A DNA stretch of 18,535 nucleotides. Source: Rickettsiales bacterium (GTDB lineage: Bacteria > Pseudomonadota > Alphaproteobacteria > Rs-D84). The stretch spans positions 1-18,535 of the forward strand of contig JAITLD010000062.1 of NCBI GenBank assembly GCA_031278055.1, written 5' to 3'. A program made the translations under genes and the position numbers. Under the pieces are notes generated by a model. The model was not told the DNA's origin. It saw only the letters and a program-made list of their open reading frames with translations, and did no database searches. Shown here piece by piece: positions 1 to 7,148 of the stretch. Position 1 is the first letter of the stretch; each line of letters opens with the position of its first letter.

Positions 1-156
1 AGTAAGATTATCTTGTGTTTTGTAGAGGAATAAATATAACCGCTGAACCAATGATTTAGCGAAAATAATTGCTAAATTAATTAATTTTTTGTCGAGATGC
101 TAGTCAAGAGCCATAATTATAATTGATAATTTTCTTATCGGGCGGTATGATTTTTG

Positions 157-185
157 TTGCGATTTTCTCGCTCTAATTTTATAAT
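157..185 (+). promoter_or_regulatory. sigma70-like promoter for thrS
   Basis: A TTGCGA box (157-162) and a perfect TATAAT box (180-185) are separated by 17 nt. This predicts a transcript start near 192 and a leader of about 48 nt before the thrS ATG at 240. The rest of 1-239 is AT-rich and I see no gene in it on either strand. Confidence 0.6.
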
Positions 186-202
186 CGGCAAATAGACAAT
201 AG

Positions 203-222
203 ATTCCCGTTTTTGTGGGAAT
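203..222 (+). promoter_or_regulatory. leader hairpin just upstream of the thrS ribosome binding site
   Basis: ATTCCC (203-208) and GGGAAT (217-222) form a perfect 6-bp stem with an 8-nt loop. It is followed directly by an A-rich run and the AAAAAGG Shine-Dalgarno at 225-231. The position suggests an effect on translation initiation, for example an operator for the synthetase itself as in E. coli thrS, but nothing in the sequence proves that. A terminator is less likely because A residues, not T, follow the stem. Confidence 0.35.
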
Positions 223-239
223 AAAAAAAGGTTTTTATC

Positions 240-1973
240 ATGTCATACAATGTTGAAGTAATACGGCACAGTCTGGCGCATATTATGGCGGCCGCGGTGC
301 AGAAATTATGGCCGGATGTCAAATTCGCCGGAGGTCCGGCGATTGAAAACGGATTTTATTATGATTTCGACGGCGAACACAGGTTCGCCGATAATGATTT
401 TCCCGCGATTGAAAAAGAAATGCGGGAATTAATCAAATCAAGCGGCAAATTCGAGCGGCGCGAAGTTTCATTAATCGAAGCGAAAAAAATATTCGCCGCC
501 CAGCCTTACAAAATGGAATGGCTGAATGAGCATGATGAAAAAGGCGAAAAACTTTCCGTCTATAAATTCCGCGACTTTTCGGATTTATGCAAAGGACCGC
601 ATGTCGAATCATCAAAGGATTTGCCGCGCGACTCGTTCAAGATTCGAACGGTTGCCGGCGCATACTGGAAAGGGGATTCCAAAAATAAAATGCTTCAACG
701 GATTTATGTCGACGCCTTCGCGTCCAAAGATGAATTGGACGCGTATTTGAAAATGGTCGAAGAGGCCGCATTGCGCGACAATCGGAAACTTGGCAAAGAT
801 ATGGACCTGTTTCATTTCGAGCCGGACTATGCGCCCGGCATGGTATTCTGGCACGACAAGGGGGCGCGCCTGTATCGCCGGATGATTGAGTTTTTGCGCG
901 CCAGGCAGGAGGTTCGCGGATATTTGGAAATCGCGACGCCGGAAGTTATGGATAGGTCGCTATGGGAAACGTCCGGTCATTGGGCAAAATACGCCTCGCA
1001 CAATTATGTAGGGAAAACGCAGGATGAAAAAATCTTTTGCGTAAAGCCGATGTCTTGCCCGGGCGGAATGCTGGTCTACAAGCATGGGATAAAATCATAC
1101 AAAGAACTTCCGCTGTATATGGCGGAATTCGGAAAGGTTCATCGCTACGAGGCGGCCGGCGGATTGTCGGGCCTGATGCGCGTGCGCGGATTCACGCAAG
1201 ACGACGCGCATATTTTTTGCACCGAGCGGCAGTTGGAATCGGAGGTCGTGAAACTGATCGCGTTTATCAAGGATACTTACGAAAAATTCGGTTTTGACGA
1301 GATATCAATGAAACTGGCGACGCGCCCCGATTCAGAATTTCGAATCGGAAATGATGAAGTTTGGGACAGGGCGGAGGGCGCGTTGCGCCATGCGTTGGAA
1401 TCGAATAAAATCCCGTTTGATGTTGCCGAGGGCGACGCGGCGTTCTATGGCCCGAAGATTGACAATTATCTTCGCGATTCGATGGGGCGCGTATGGCAAT
1501 GCGGAACGATTCAGCTGGATATGAATCTGCCCGAAAGGTTTGATTTGTCTTATGTTGACGAAAACGGGGAAAGCGTGCGGCCGATTATGCTGCATCGCGC
1601 GCTGATTGGCAGCATTGAGCGGTTTATGGGAATCTTGCTGGAATCAACCGGCGGAAATCTGCCGCTGTGGCTGTCGCCCGAGCCGGTTGTCGTCGTGCCT
1701 GTGTCTGATAAATTCAATGATTACGCGAATGCCTTGGTTCGCGATTTGCGCGATATTGGCGTTCATGCGCGCGCCGACCTGCGCAGCGAAACCGTGCCGC
1801 ATAAAGTGCGAGATTTGTCTTTGTCAAAAACGCCGATAATCGCCGTCGTGGGCGAAAAAGAAATCGCCGAAAAGACAGTGGCGTTGCGCCGCCTCGGCGT
1901 TGAAAAACAGGAAATCATGAAAAAAGACGACTTCCTGAAATATATGATAGGGCAGATAAAACTGCCGGAATAA
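240..1973 (+). CDS. thrS: threonyl-tRNA synthetase lacking the N-terminal TGS domain
   Basis: Charges tRNA-Thr with threonine in the cytoplasm; class II synthetase, 577 residues. The protein begins directly at the editing (N2) domain: H10 and H14 of the HxxxH motif, then C117 and H121 of the second editing motif. The catalytic core carries the three expected zinc ligands C273, H324 and H452, motif 2 around HRYEAAGGLSG (about 301-311) and motif 3 around HRALIGSIERF. The anticodon-binding domain fills the last 100 residues or so. Bacterial enzymes are usually about 640 residues; the missing 60 or so correspond to the TGS (N1) domain. The start is firm: an in-frame TAA lies at 222-224 and AAAAAGG sits 8 nt before ATG 240. 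A lipoprotein gene follows 14 nt downstream, probably co-transcribed. Confidence 0.97.
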   Translation: MSYNVEVIRHSLAHIMAAAVQKLWPDVKFAGGPAIENGFYYDFDGEHRFADNDFPAIEKEMRELIKSSGKFERREVSLIEAKKIFAAQPYKMEWLNEHDEKGEKLSVYKFRDFSDLCKGPHVESSKDLPRDSFKIRTVAGAYWKGDSKNKMLQRIYVDAFASKDELDAYLKMVEEAALRDNRKLGKDMDLFHFEPDYAPGMVFWHDKGARLYRRMIEFLRARQEVRGYLEIATPEVMDRSLWETSGHWAKYASHNYVGKTQDEKIFCVKPMSCPGGMLVYKHGIKSYKELPLYMAEFGKVHRYEAAGGLSGLMRVRGFTQDDAHIFCTERQLESEVVKLIAFIKDTYEKFGFDEISMKLATRPDSEFRIGNDEVWDRAEGALRHALESNKIPFDVAEGDAAFYGPKIDNYLRDSMGRVWQCGTIQLDMNLPERFDLSYVDENGESVRPIMLHRALIGSIERFMGILLESTGGNLPLWLSPEPVVVVPVSDKFNDYANALVRDLRDIGVHARADLRSETVPHKVRDLSLSKTPIIAVVGEKEIAEKTVALRRLGVEKQEIMKKDDFLKYMIGQIKLPE

Positions 1974-1987
1974 AAAGGAAAATAAAA

Positions 1988-2143
1988 ATGAAAAAAAATA
2001 ACATATCTCATGTCTCATGCCTCATGTTTCTTGGCGCATGTCTATTCCTTGCCGCCTGCTGTCGGTGCGAGGTAGAGCCGGTTGTGGAACAAAATCATAA
2101 ACTGATAGTCCCGCCGAATTTCGGACAAAAACCGAAAGCATAG
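1988..2143 (+). CDS. small lipoprotein of 51 residues
   Basis: A short ORF with an AAAAAGGAA ribosome binding site (1972-1980) about 8 nt before the ATG. The product has a basic N-terminus (MKKNN), a hydrophobic stretch and a good lipobox, LAAC with Cys24, so it should be a lipid-anchored envelope protein with a mature part of only 28 residues. The tail reads LIVPPNFGQKPKA, resembling the 'VPP-F' motif of alphaproteobacterial DUF3035-type lipoproteins; that link is weak. Residues 6-14 (ISHVSCLMF) are encoded by a dispersed repeat unit at 2003-2030. It follows thrS by 14 nt and is probably in the same transcript. Its role is unknown. Confidence 0.7.
   Translation: MKKNNISHVSCLMFLGACLFLAACCRCEVEPVVEQNHKLIVPPNFGQKPKA
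2003..2030 (+). repeat. CATG-rich dispersed repeat, single right arm (copy 1)
   Basis: Successive units of the pattern TCTCATG / CCTCATG / TTTC, matching the right arms at 9045-9067 and 9768-9787. It lies wholly inside the small lipoprotein gene and is read in frame as ISHVSCLMF. No matching left arm is visible upstream. Confidence 0.65.
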
Positions 2144-2159
2144 GAATTAAATTTTGTGT

Positions 2160-2188
2160 TTGTGCCGTCTGATTTTTTTTGATATAAT
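2160..2188 (+). promoter_or_regulatory. promoter of the first pilin-like gene
   Basis: TTGTGC (2160-2165), 17-nt spacer, perfect TATAAT (2183-2188). The predicted start near 2195 gives a short leader containing the TAAGAGG ribosome binding site at 2199-2205. Confidence 0.6.
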
Positions 2189-2211
2189 TCGGTAAAGATA
2201 AGAGGCTTTGT

Positions 2212-2553
2212 ATGAAGATATTAAAATCATTCGCGGTTATTGGCGTTGTGATTCTGGCGGGCATGACTAGTGCCTATGCCGCCGGGCTCGGCGGCGACCC
2301 GTGCGTTCTGATCAACGAACTGGGATATGTGTTCCGCACTTTGCGCACTTTGGCATTCGCCGGTGCGGCGTTCATGATTGCCGGTTGGGCCTGGACATAC
2401 ATAAAGGGCAGTTCGGATGGCAAGACGAGCCTTGTTGATGATTTGAAAAACAAAGGGGTCGGCCTTCTCGTCGGTTTTGCATTGCTGTTCGGTTTGGGAG
2501 TGATAATACAATTCTTGCCCGGTTTTTTCGAATGCGGCAACCTTAATTGGTAA
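2212..2553 (+). CDS. VirB2/TrbC-like pilin subunit, copy 1
   Basis: 113 residues with a Sec signal peptide (basic MKILK, hydrophobic core, cleavage after AYAA at about residue 24). The mature part has two hydrophobic segments (about 43-62 and 85-104) joined by a short polar loop rich in K, S and D. This is the layout of TrbC/VirB2 major pilins of type IV secretion systems, which are inserted in the inner membrane and assembled into pili. Two Cys, in GDPC and FECG near the two ends of the mature chain, are both on the periplasmic side and could form a disulfide. No other vir/trb gene is in this window, so the machine it serves is not visible. About 90% identical to the protein at 2676. It has its own promoter and terminator. 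Confidence 0.75.
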   Translation: MKILKSFAVIGVVILAGMTSAYAAGLGGDPCVLINELGYVFRTLRTLAFAGAAFMIAGWAWTYIKGSSDGKTSLVDDLKNKGVGLLVGFALLFGLGVIIQFLPGFFECGNLNW

Positions 2554-2580
2554 AGAATTACCTTACGCAAAAAAATGAAC

Positions 2581-2614
2581 CCCGCGGCGCGATTATCATT
2601 GCGGGATTTTTTTT
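2581..2614 (+). terminator. Rho-independent terminator after pilin copy 1
   Basis: CCCGC (2581-2585) pairs with GCGGG (2601-2605) across a 15-nt loop, followed by A and eight T (2607-2614). The stem is short but the T-run is strong, and a similar structure follows copy 2. Confidence 0.65.
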
Positions 2615-2623
2615 ATTTGCCTT

Positions 2624-2651
2624 TTGTTTTTTATATTGTCTATGATACAAT
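2624..2651 (+). promoter_or_regulatory. promoter of the second pilin-like gene
   Basis: TTGTTT (2624-2629), 16-nt spacer, TACAAT (2646-2651). The same TTGTTT-N16 layout occurs ahead of the SPOR gene at 3049. Confidence 0.5.
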
Positions 2652-2675
2652 TAGAAAAAATAAAGGTGTTAAATT

Positions 2676-3005
2676 ATGAAGATATTAAAATCGTTCGCGG
2701 TTGTGGGCGTTGTGATTCTGGCGGGTATGGCTGGTGCCTATGCCGCCGGTCGCGGCGGCGACCCATGCGTTCTAATCAACGAACTGGGATATGTGTTCCG
2801 CACTTTGCGCACTTTGGCGTTCGCCGGCGCGGCGTTCATGATTGCCGGTTGGGCCTGGGAATACATAAAGGGCGGAAAGGCGGAGATAGACGATGTGAAG
2901 AAAAAGGGGGTCGGCCTTCTCGTTGGTTTTGCATTGCTGTTCGGCTTGGGAGTGATAATACAATTCTTGCCCGGTTTTTTCGAATGCGGCAGCCTCAATT
3001 GGTAA
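2676..3005 (+). CDS. VirB2/TrbC-like pilin subunit, copy 2
   Basis: 109-residue paralogue of the gene at 2212, with the same signal peptide, two membrane segments and the same GDPC and FECG cysteines. Differences are concentrated in the loop between the membrane segments, where copy 2 is four residues shorter and more charged (KAEIDDVKKK), and in four positions near the signal peptide. The two membrane segments are identical in both copies. AAAGG lies about 9 nt before the ATG. The high DNA identity with separate promoters and terminators points to a fairly recent tandem duplication, or to gene conversion. As a pilin it would be exported and assembled by a type IV-like secretion system encoded elsewhere. 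Confidence 0.75.
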   Translation: MKILKSFAVVGVVILAGMAGAYAAGRGGDPCVLINELGYVFRTLRTLAFAGAAFMIAGWAWEYIKGGKAEIDDVKKKGVGLLVGFALLFGLGVIIQFLPGFFECGSLNW

Positions 3006-3012
3006 AGAAAAG

Positions 3013-3033
3013 TCCCGCAGCGCGGGATTTTTT
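3013..3033 (+). terminator. Rho-independent terminator after pilin copy 2
   Basis: TCCCGC (3013-3018) pairs perfectly with GCGGGA (3022-3027) across the triloop AGC, followed directly by six T. A textbook intrinsic terminator. Confidence 0.85.
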
Positions 3034-3048
3034 ATTTGTCTCTTTATT

Positions 3049-3076
3049 TTGTTTTCCTTACTTTTTGTGATATAAT
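3049..3076 (+). promoter_or_regulatory. promoter of the SPOR-tatA unit
   Basis: TTGTTT (3049-3054), 16-nt spacer, perfect TATAAT (3071-3076). Transcription would start near 3083, just ahead of the AAGGAG ribosome binding site of the SPOR gene. Confidence 0.6.
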
Positions 3077-3105
3077 GCGATAAAAGAAAGCAAGGAGAAT
3101 CCAAA

Positions 3106-3807
3106 ATGGCGGAACTTGACGCTGAGAATGAAGTTTTGGAGTTTGATGATGATTCATTGCCCGAGTTGCCGGATGACAATCCGTTTGAGGATACGGGGAC
3201 CAAGCGACCGTGGCTGTTGGTCGGAATTGGCGTTGTCGCCATAACTTTGGTGGTGGTGGTCGTTTTGAAATTGACGATGGGGGGCCGCGACAGCGAAACA
3301 GGATTGATTGAAATTCCGATTGAATCCGCCGCGCTTGAAGATGTTCCGAGCCCCGATTTTGTAGACCAGGCAAATAAATTGGTCGCAGTTGATAATGAAA
3401 AACCCACAGGTATGCCCGAACGTGTTGTCGATAATCGCAAGAGCGTATCATTTGATCCGGATAAACCGACCGTCCGTCGGCCAAAGCCGCGGCCAATCGT
3501 CGGCAAGTCATCGAAACCTGCGAGGGATTCTTCGCCGGCAAAAACCGCGCAAATATCGGGCGGCAGATGGATGGTTCAGGTTGGTTCATACCCGACCCGC
3601 GCGGCCGCAGAATCGGGACAACGGAAATTACAGGCCGCGCATGACAGTTTATTCGGCGGGCATAATTTCACGATACTCGCGGCTGTTCTGCCAAACGGTC
3701 AGACAACATACCGCCTGAGAGTTGTCGGTTTCGAGACTGGCCATGAAGCCAACGGTTTTTGCAGAAACGCGCAGTCGGACGGCGTTCAATGCTATGTAGC
3801 AAAGTAG
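3106..3807 (+). CDS. SPOR-domain inner-membrane protein
   Basis: 233 residues. An acidic cytoplasmic head (1-30) is followed by one membrane segment (about 35-57), a Pro/Lys-rich periplasmic linker (about 60-150) and a C-terminal SPOR domain (about 153-232, beginning WMVQVGSYPTRAAAE and ending QCYVAK). SPOR domains bind denuded glycan strands at the division septum, so this is probably a FtsN-like or septum-targeted envelope protein. AAGGAG lies 7-12 nt before the ATG. It is directly followed by tatA (9 nt between them); a SPOR gene close to the tat genes is a known alphaproteobacterial arrangement. The linker and head are low complexity and give no further clue. Confidence 0.88.
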   Translation: MAELDAENEVLEFDDDSLPELPDDNPFEDTGTKRPWLLVGIGVVAITLVVVVVLKLTMGGRDSETGLIEIPIESAALEDVPSPDFVDQANKLVAVDNEKPTGMPERVVDNRKSVSFDPDKPTVRRPKPRPIVGKSSKPARDSSPAKTAQISGGRWMVQVGSYPTRAAAESGQRKLQAAHDSLFGGHNFTILAAVLPNGQTTYRLRVVGFETGHEANGFCRNAQSDGVQCYVAK

Positions 3808-3816
3808 GGGGAAGTT

Positions 3817-4005
3817 ATGCGGTTTGGATTTTGGGAAATATTTTTAATAGTCGCGCTGGTATTCTTGCTGTTCGGGGCGAACAAGTTTCCGGCGATGATG
3901 AGAAACCTGGCCGAAGGACTAAAAATTTTCAAGAAAGAGATTAAGGAAAAACCGAAGCCTGCCGTGAAAAAATCCGTCGGTAAAAAAGCGGCGAAAAAAA
4001 AATAA
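3817..4005 (+). CDS. tatA: twin-arginine translocase subunit TatA
   Basis: 62 residues: an N-terminal membrane helix (about 5-20), the FG hinge (LLFGANKFP), an amphipathic helix (about 24-43) and a Lys-rich tail. This is the standard TatA/E layout. TatA oligomers form the passage for folded twin-arginine substrates after docking on TatBC in the inner membrane. A strong AGGGGGAAG ribosome binding site (3806-3814) precedes the ATG. Unusually, tatB and tatC are not next to it but about 5.8 kb downstream. It could be called TatE, but it is the only TatA-like gene visible here. Confidence 0.9.
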   Translation: MRFGFWEIFLIVALVFLLFGANKFPAMMRNLAEGLKIFKKEIKEKPKPAVKKSVGKKAAKKK

Positions 4006-4053
4006 TCGGCCCGGCGGTTTACGAATTAACGGTGGTTTTCGCGCCTTGTCTGG

Positions 4054-6246
4054 ATGTGGTTTAATTGCGAATTGAATATGTTTGGACAGGAATTGCCCAT
4101 TTTTCCAAAACAAATAAGAAGCGCGATTGGAAATATTTTCGCCAAGATTCTTGGTTGCGGCCTCTTGGGTTTCGCATTGTGGGCGATTTGGGCGCTTGCG
4201 TTCATGCCAGACGATTTGCAAACATGGACAAATTTCTCGACCTATCCGCCCGCAGGAAATTTCGCGAAAATAATTGATTTGTGCGTTTATGCAATCGGCT
4301 CGATTCCATTGCTTTTTGTAATCTTGTTTTTATTTCATCCCGCGATATTGTTGATTTTTGGAAAAAGGCGGCCGCATCCCGAGGTCATGGCAATGCAGGT
4401 ATTCATATCCGCGATGTCGCTTTCATCGTCGATTTCTATTTTGATTCCCGGCACGCTTGCCGGCGGGGTTTTCGGAACGTTTGTCGCGAACGACATTGGT
4501 AAAATATTCGGGCCGTGGCCGTCTATTTGTTTCGGCGCGTTATTTATGGCCGTATTTTTTCTGTTGTCCGGCGCCGCGACGCGAATCACATTTGGAAAAA
4601 TCATACGATTCTTTTACATAACCGGACGGCTTGTCGACGGATTCTTTATAAAATTATTCGGCAGAAAAAATCGCGGTTTTACCAATATCGATTTTAATAA
4701 ACCCAAAATAAGAAGAAGAACTGTTAAGAAAAAAACCGTTAAGAAAAAAATCCAAAGAAAATCCAAGAAAGACGAAGAATTTGAATACGAGTTGCCTCCG
4801 CCCGAATTGCTGGAAAAATCGAGTTTTTCTGGAAATATGGTTATGCGCGAGCATAGGGATATCGCCGCCAGCATGGAAGTGAACTTTGCGAAATACGGCA
4901 TTCGCGGCGCGGTGCGGGAAATTCACCCCGGGCCGATTGTTACGCGGTATGATTTCGAGCCCGAGGACGGGCAGAAAATAAATAAAATCATGGAAACCGC
5001 GACGGACATGCGGCGCGCCATGGCGACGGAGCAAATCAGGATAGCCCTTGTTCCAAGAACGCGATATATCGGCGTCGAGATGGTGAATCCGAATCGGCAG
5101 TTCGTTTATTATCAAACTCTGATGTCCAACCCCGAGTTTGTCGAATCGAGAATGAAGCTGCCGCTTGCGCTCGGCGTCGAAATCGGCGGGCGACCTTTTT
5201 ACGCGGATTTGGCGAAGATGCCCCACGTATTAATCGCCGGCCGCACCGGTTCCGGAAAGTCGGTGTTCATGCAGTCGATTATAACATCGATCGTCTATCG
5301 CAATCGGCCGGATGAATGCAAGATTGTTATTGTTGATCCGAAAGGCGTCGATTTCAACAAATGGCGCGATATTCCGCATTTGATCGCGCCGATTGTGAGC
5401 GAGGCCGCGGCCGCAGTCAATGTTCTCAAATGGGCGGTGCGCGAGATGGAAGACAGATATAAAGTCCTGCAATCGGTCGAGGTTCAGAATATTTCCGATT
5501 ATAACGATTTTGTCGACAAGATGAATGCGCGAGGAAAATTATTTAGAAAAAAGGTTCCCGTCGGGACGAACGAGGATGGCGAAATCGAATATGAGATAGA
5601 AGAGAGGCAATTGGAAAAAATGCCCTATATCGTGATTATTATGGATGAAATCGCCGACCTGATGCAGCAAATGCGGAAAGAGGTCGAGGCCTGCATACAA
5701 CGCATAACGCAAAAGGCGCGCGCGGCCGGAATTCATCTGGTTGCGGCGACACAGCGGCCGGATGTGTCGGTTATAACCGGCGTAATTAAATCCAATCTGC
5801 CGACCAGAATTTCGTTTCAGGCGCGCTCGTATGTCGATTCTATGACGACGCTTGGCGAGCGCGGGGCGGAAATGTTACTGGCGCAGGGCGACATGCTTTA
5901 CAGCGAATCCGGCAAGCAGCCGATTCGGATTCACGGCGCTTTCATTCAGGATAAAGAAGTCGACAGGGTGGCGAAATTCCTGCGTGCTGAAGGCTCGCCC
6001 GATTATGTGGACGGAATAACGGACGCGGCGGACGATTCCGGCGTTGCGATTCCCGGGTTTCCGTCCGGCGGCGACGAGCTGTATGATCAGGCGGTGGAAA
6101 TAGTATTGCGCGATAAAAAGCCGACGATTTCTTATGTTCAACGGCGGCTTGGAATCGGGTATAACAAGGCCGCGACATTGATTGAGAAAATGGAGGCCGC
6201 CGGCGTTATAGTCAAAACCCCGGGCGGAAAATACGAGGTTGTATAA
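4054..6246 (+). CDS. ftsK: DNA translocase FtsK
   Basis: 730 residues. Septum-anchored ATPase that pumps DNA and clears the chromosome terminus at division. The N-terminal membrane domain has about four hydrophobic segments (roughly 31-52, 75-101, 115-145, 155-175). A Lys/Arg-rich linker (about 218-240) contains two VKKK repeats. The motor domain has Walker A GRTGSGKS (396-403), Walker B IVIIMDE (526-532) and the conserved ATQRPDVSVITG segment (565-576). The C-terminal winged-helix gamma domain (about 665-730) should read polar DNA motifs and contact XerD. The linker is short compared with many FtsK proteins, so the whole is on the short side. Neither ATG 4054 nor in-frame ATG 4078 has a clear ribosome binding site; 4078 is a real alternative start. 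Confidence 0.95.
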   Translation: MWFNCELNMFGQELPIFPKQIRSAIGNIFAKILGCGLLGFALWAIWALAFMPDDLQTWTNFSTYPPAGNFAKIIDLCVYAIGSIPLLFVILFLFHPAILLIFGKRRPHPEVMAMQVFISAMSLSSSISILIPGTLAGGVFGTFVANDIGKIFGPWPSICFGALFMAVFFLLSGAATRITFGKIIRFFYITGRLVDGFFIKLFGRKNRGFTNIDFNKPKIRRRTVKKKTVKKKIQRKSKKDEEFEYELPPPELLEKSSFSGNMVMREHRDIAASMEVNFAKYGIRGAVREIHPGPIVTRYDFEPEDGQKINKIMETATDMRRAMATEQIRIALVPRTRYIGVEMVNPNRQFVYYQTLMSNPEFVESRMKLPLALGVEIGGRPFYADLAKMPHVLIAGRTGSGKSVFMQSIITSIVYRNRPDECKIVIVDPKGVDFNKWRDIPHLIAPIVSEAAAAVNVLKWAVREMEDRYKVLQSVEVQNISDYNDFVDKMNARGKLFRKKVPVGTNEDGEIEYEIEERQLEKMPYIVIIMDEIADLMQQMRKEVEACIQRITQKARAAGIHLVAATQRPDVSVITGVIKSNLPTRISFQARSYVDSMTTLGERGAEMLLAQGDMLYSESGKQPIRIHGAFIQDKEVDRVAKFLRAEGSPDYVDGITDAADDSGVAIPGFPSGGDELYDQAVEIVLRDKKPTISYVQRRLGIGYNKAATLIEKMEAAGVIVKTPGGKYEVV

Positions 6247-6289
6247 AAGAACCCGATTCTAACTCGGAAAAAGAGGATGCGGTTGCCGA

Positions 6290-7117
6290 TTGAAATATAG
6301 TTTGTTTGTGATTTTTGCGCTGGCCGCGACGCCCGCATTCTCCGATTGTAATGTTCGCGGGGTGAGGTCTGCGGCGCCGGTATTGTGCGGCAACGCCGTT
6401 CAGGGCGGGTTTCTTTACGGCGAGACGGATTATTTTGTTCATAGCCGCCAATATGACGCGGTCTATAAGAATAAGATTTTTGTTCTCGGATTGCCTATGG
6501 ATGCGGACGAGAAATTAACTTTGCAATTTTGCAAAATGCCTTTCAATAACGGATTTGCCAATTGCCAATCATTCGATTACAAAGTAAAACAGCGAAAATA
6601 TGCGGAGCAAAATATCAGAGTCGACGATAAGTTTATCGATTATCCGCCGGAAATCCAAAAGAGAATCGATTTGGAAAACGGGCGCATGGCATCCGCGATG
6701 AAAAATATCGACCCGTCTTTCATCGGGTTTATGAATTGGAAATATCCGTTCGCAAAAAAATATCCGGTATCCGGATCGTATGGCGCGCGGCGCGTGTTTA
6801 ACGGCGAAAGAAAATCCCCGCACAGAGGGCTTGACATAGCCGCGCCTAGGGGAACGAAAATCCGCGCGGTAGGGGTCGGCAAGGTTGTTTTGACAATTGA
6901 TTCTTACATGTCCGGCAAGACGGTGATAATCAGCCATGGGTTCGGAATATTTTCGCTATACGCGCATTTGAATAAAATCATCGCCGCGACCGGCGACATT
7001 GTAGGCCCTGATTCTATAATCGGAACGGTCGGCTCAACGGGCCGCGCGTCCGGTCCGCATTTGCATTTGGGGCTTTATTTCAATCGGACGCCGATTGACG
7101 CGGGATTGTTTTTCTAG
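6290..7117 (+). CDS. secreted M23 (LytM-type) metallopeptidase with intact active site
   Basis: 275 residues. Signal peptide MKYSLFVIFALAATPAFS, then an unrecognised periplasmic domain (about 20-145) with four Cys, then the M23 domain (about 150-275). All zinc-site residues are present: H178 and D182 in HRGLD, H225 in YAHL, and H257/H259 in HLHLG. It is therefore predicted to be an active endopeptidase cleaving peptidoglycan cross-bridges in the periplasm. The start is TTG 6290; AAGAGG at 6271-6276 is a rather distant ribosome binding site (13 nt), and no in-frame ATG gives a better signal peptide. It follows ftsK by 43 nt and precedes recJ by 31 nt, all in one direction. Confidence 0.88.
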   Translation: MKYSLFVIFALAATPAFSDCNVRGVRSAAPVLCGNAVQGGFLYGETDYFVHSRQYDAVYKNKIFVLGLPMDADEKLTLQFCKMPFNNGFANCQSFDYKVKQRKYAEQNIRVDDKFIDYPPEIQKRIDLENGRMASAMKNIDPSFIGFMNWKYPFAKKYPVSGSYGARRVFNGERKSPHRGLDIAAPRGTKIRAVGVGKVVLTIDSYMSGKTVIISHGFGIFSLYAHLNKIIAATGDIVGPDSIIGTVGSTGRASGPHLHLGLYFNRTPIDAGLFF

Positions 7118-7148
7118 TAAAATCGCGCCGATAAAAAAAGAGAATACA

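Noticed and set aside
111-135. Partial copy of the AT-rich element upstream of thrS (ATAATTGATAATT shared)
   Set aside because: Only about 13 nt of AT-only-like sequence is shared, which is expected by chance in such DNA.
186-239. T-box or other tRNA-sensing leader before thrS, and the same before leuS (15162-15211)
   Set aside because: Both leaders are about 50 nt, far too short, and lack the conserved T-box motif.
2624-3070. 148-codon plus-strand frame overlapping pilin copy 2
   Set aside because: Out of frame with the recognised pilin; its start would lie within the -35 box of the pilin promoter.
2772-3506. 244-codon minus-strand frame across pilin copy 2 and the SPOR gene
   Set aside because: It crosses a strong intrinsic terminator and promoter of the plus strand and two recognised genes; the composition is low-complexity.
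6277-6300. Seven-codon ORF (MRLPIEI) overlapping the TTG start of the M23 peptidase
   Set aside because: The Shine-Dalgarno has no spacing to this ATG; a single-base error making it the true start cannot be excluded but is not supported.
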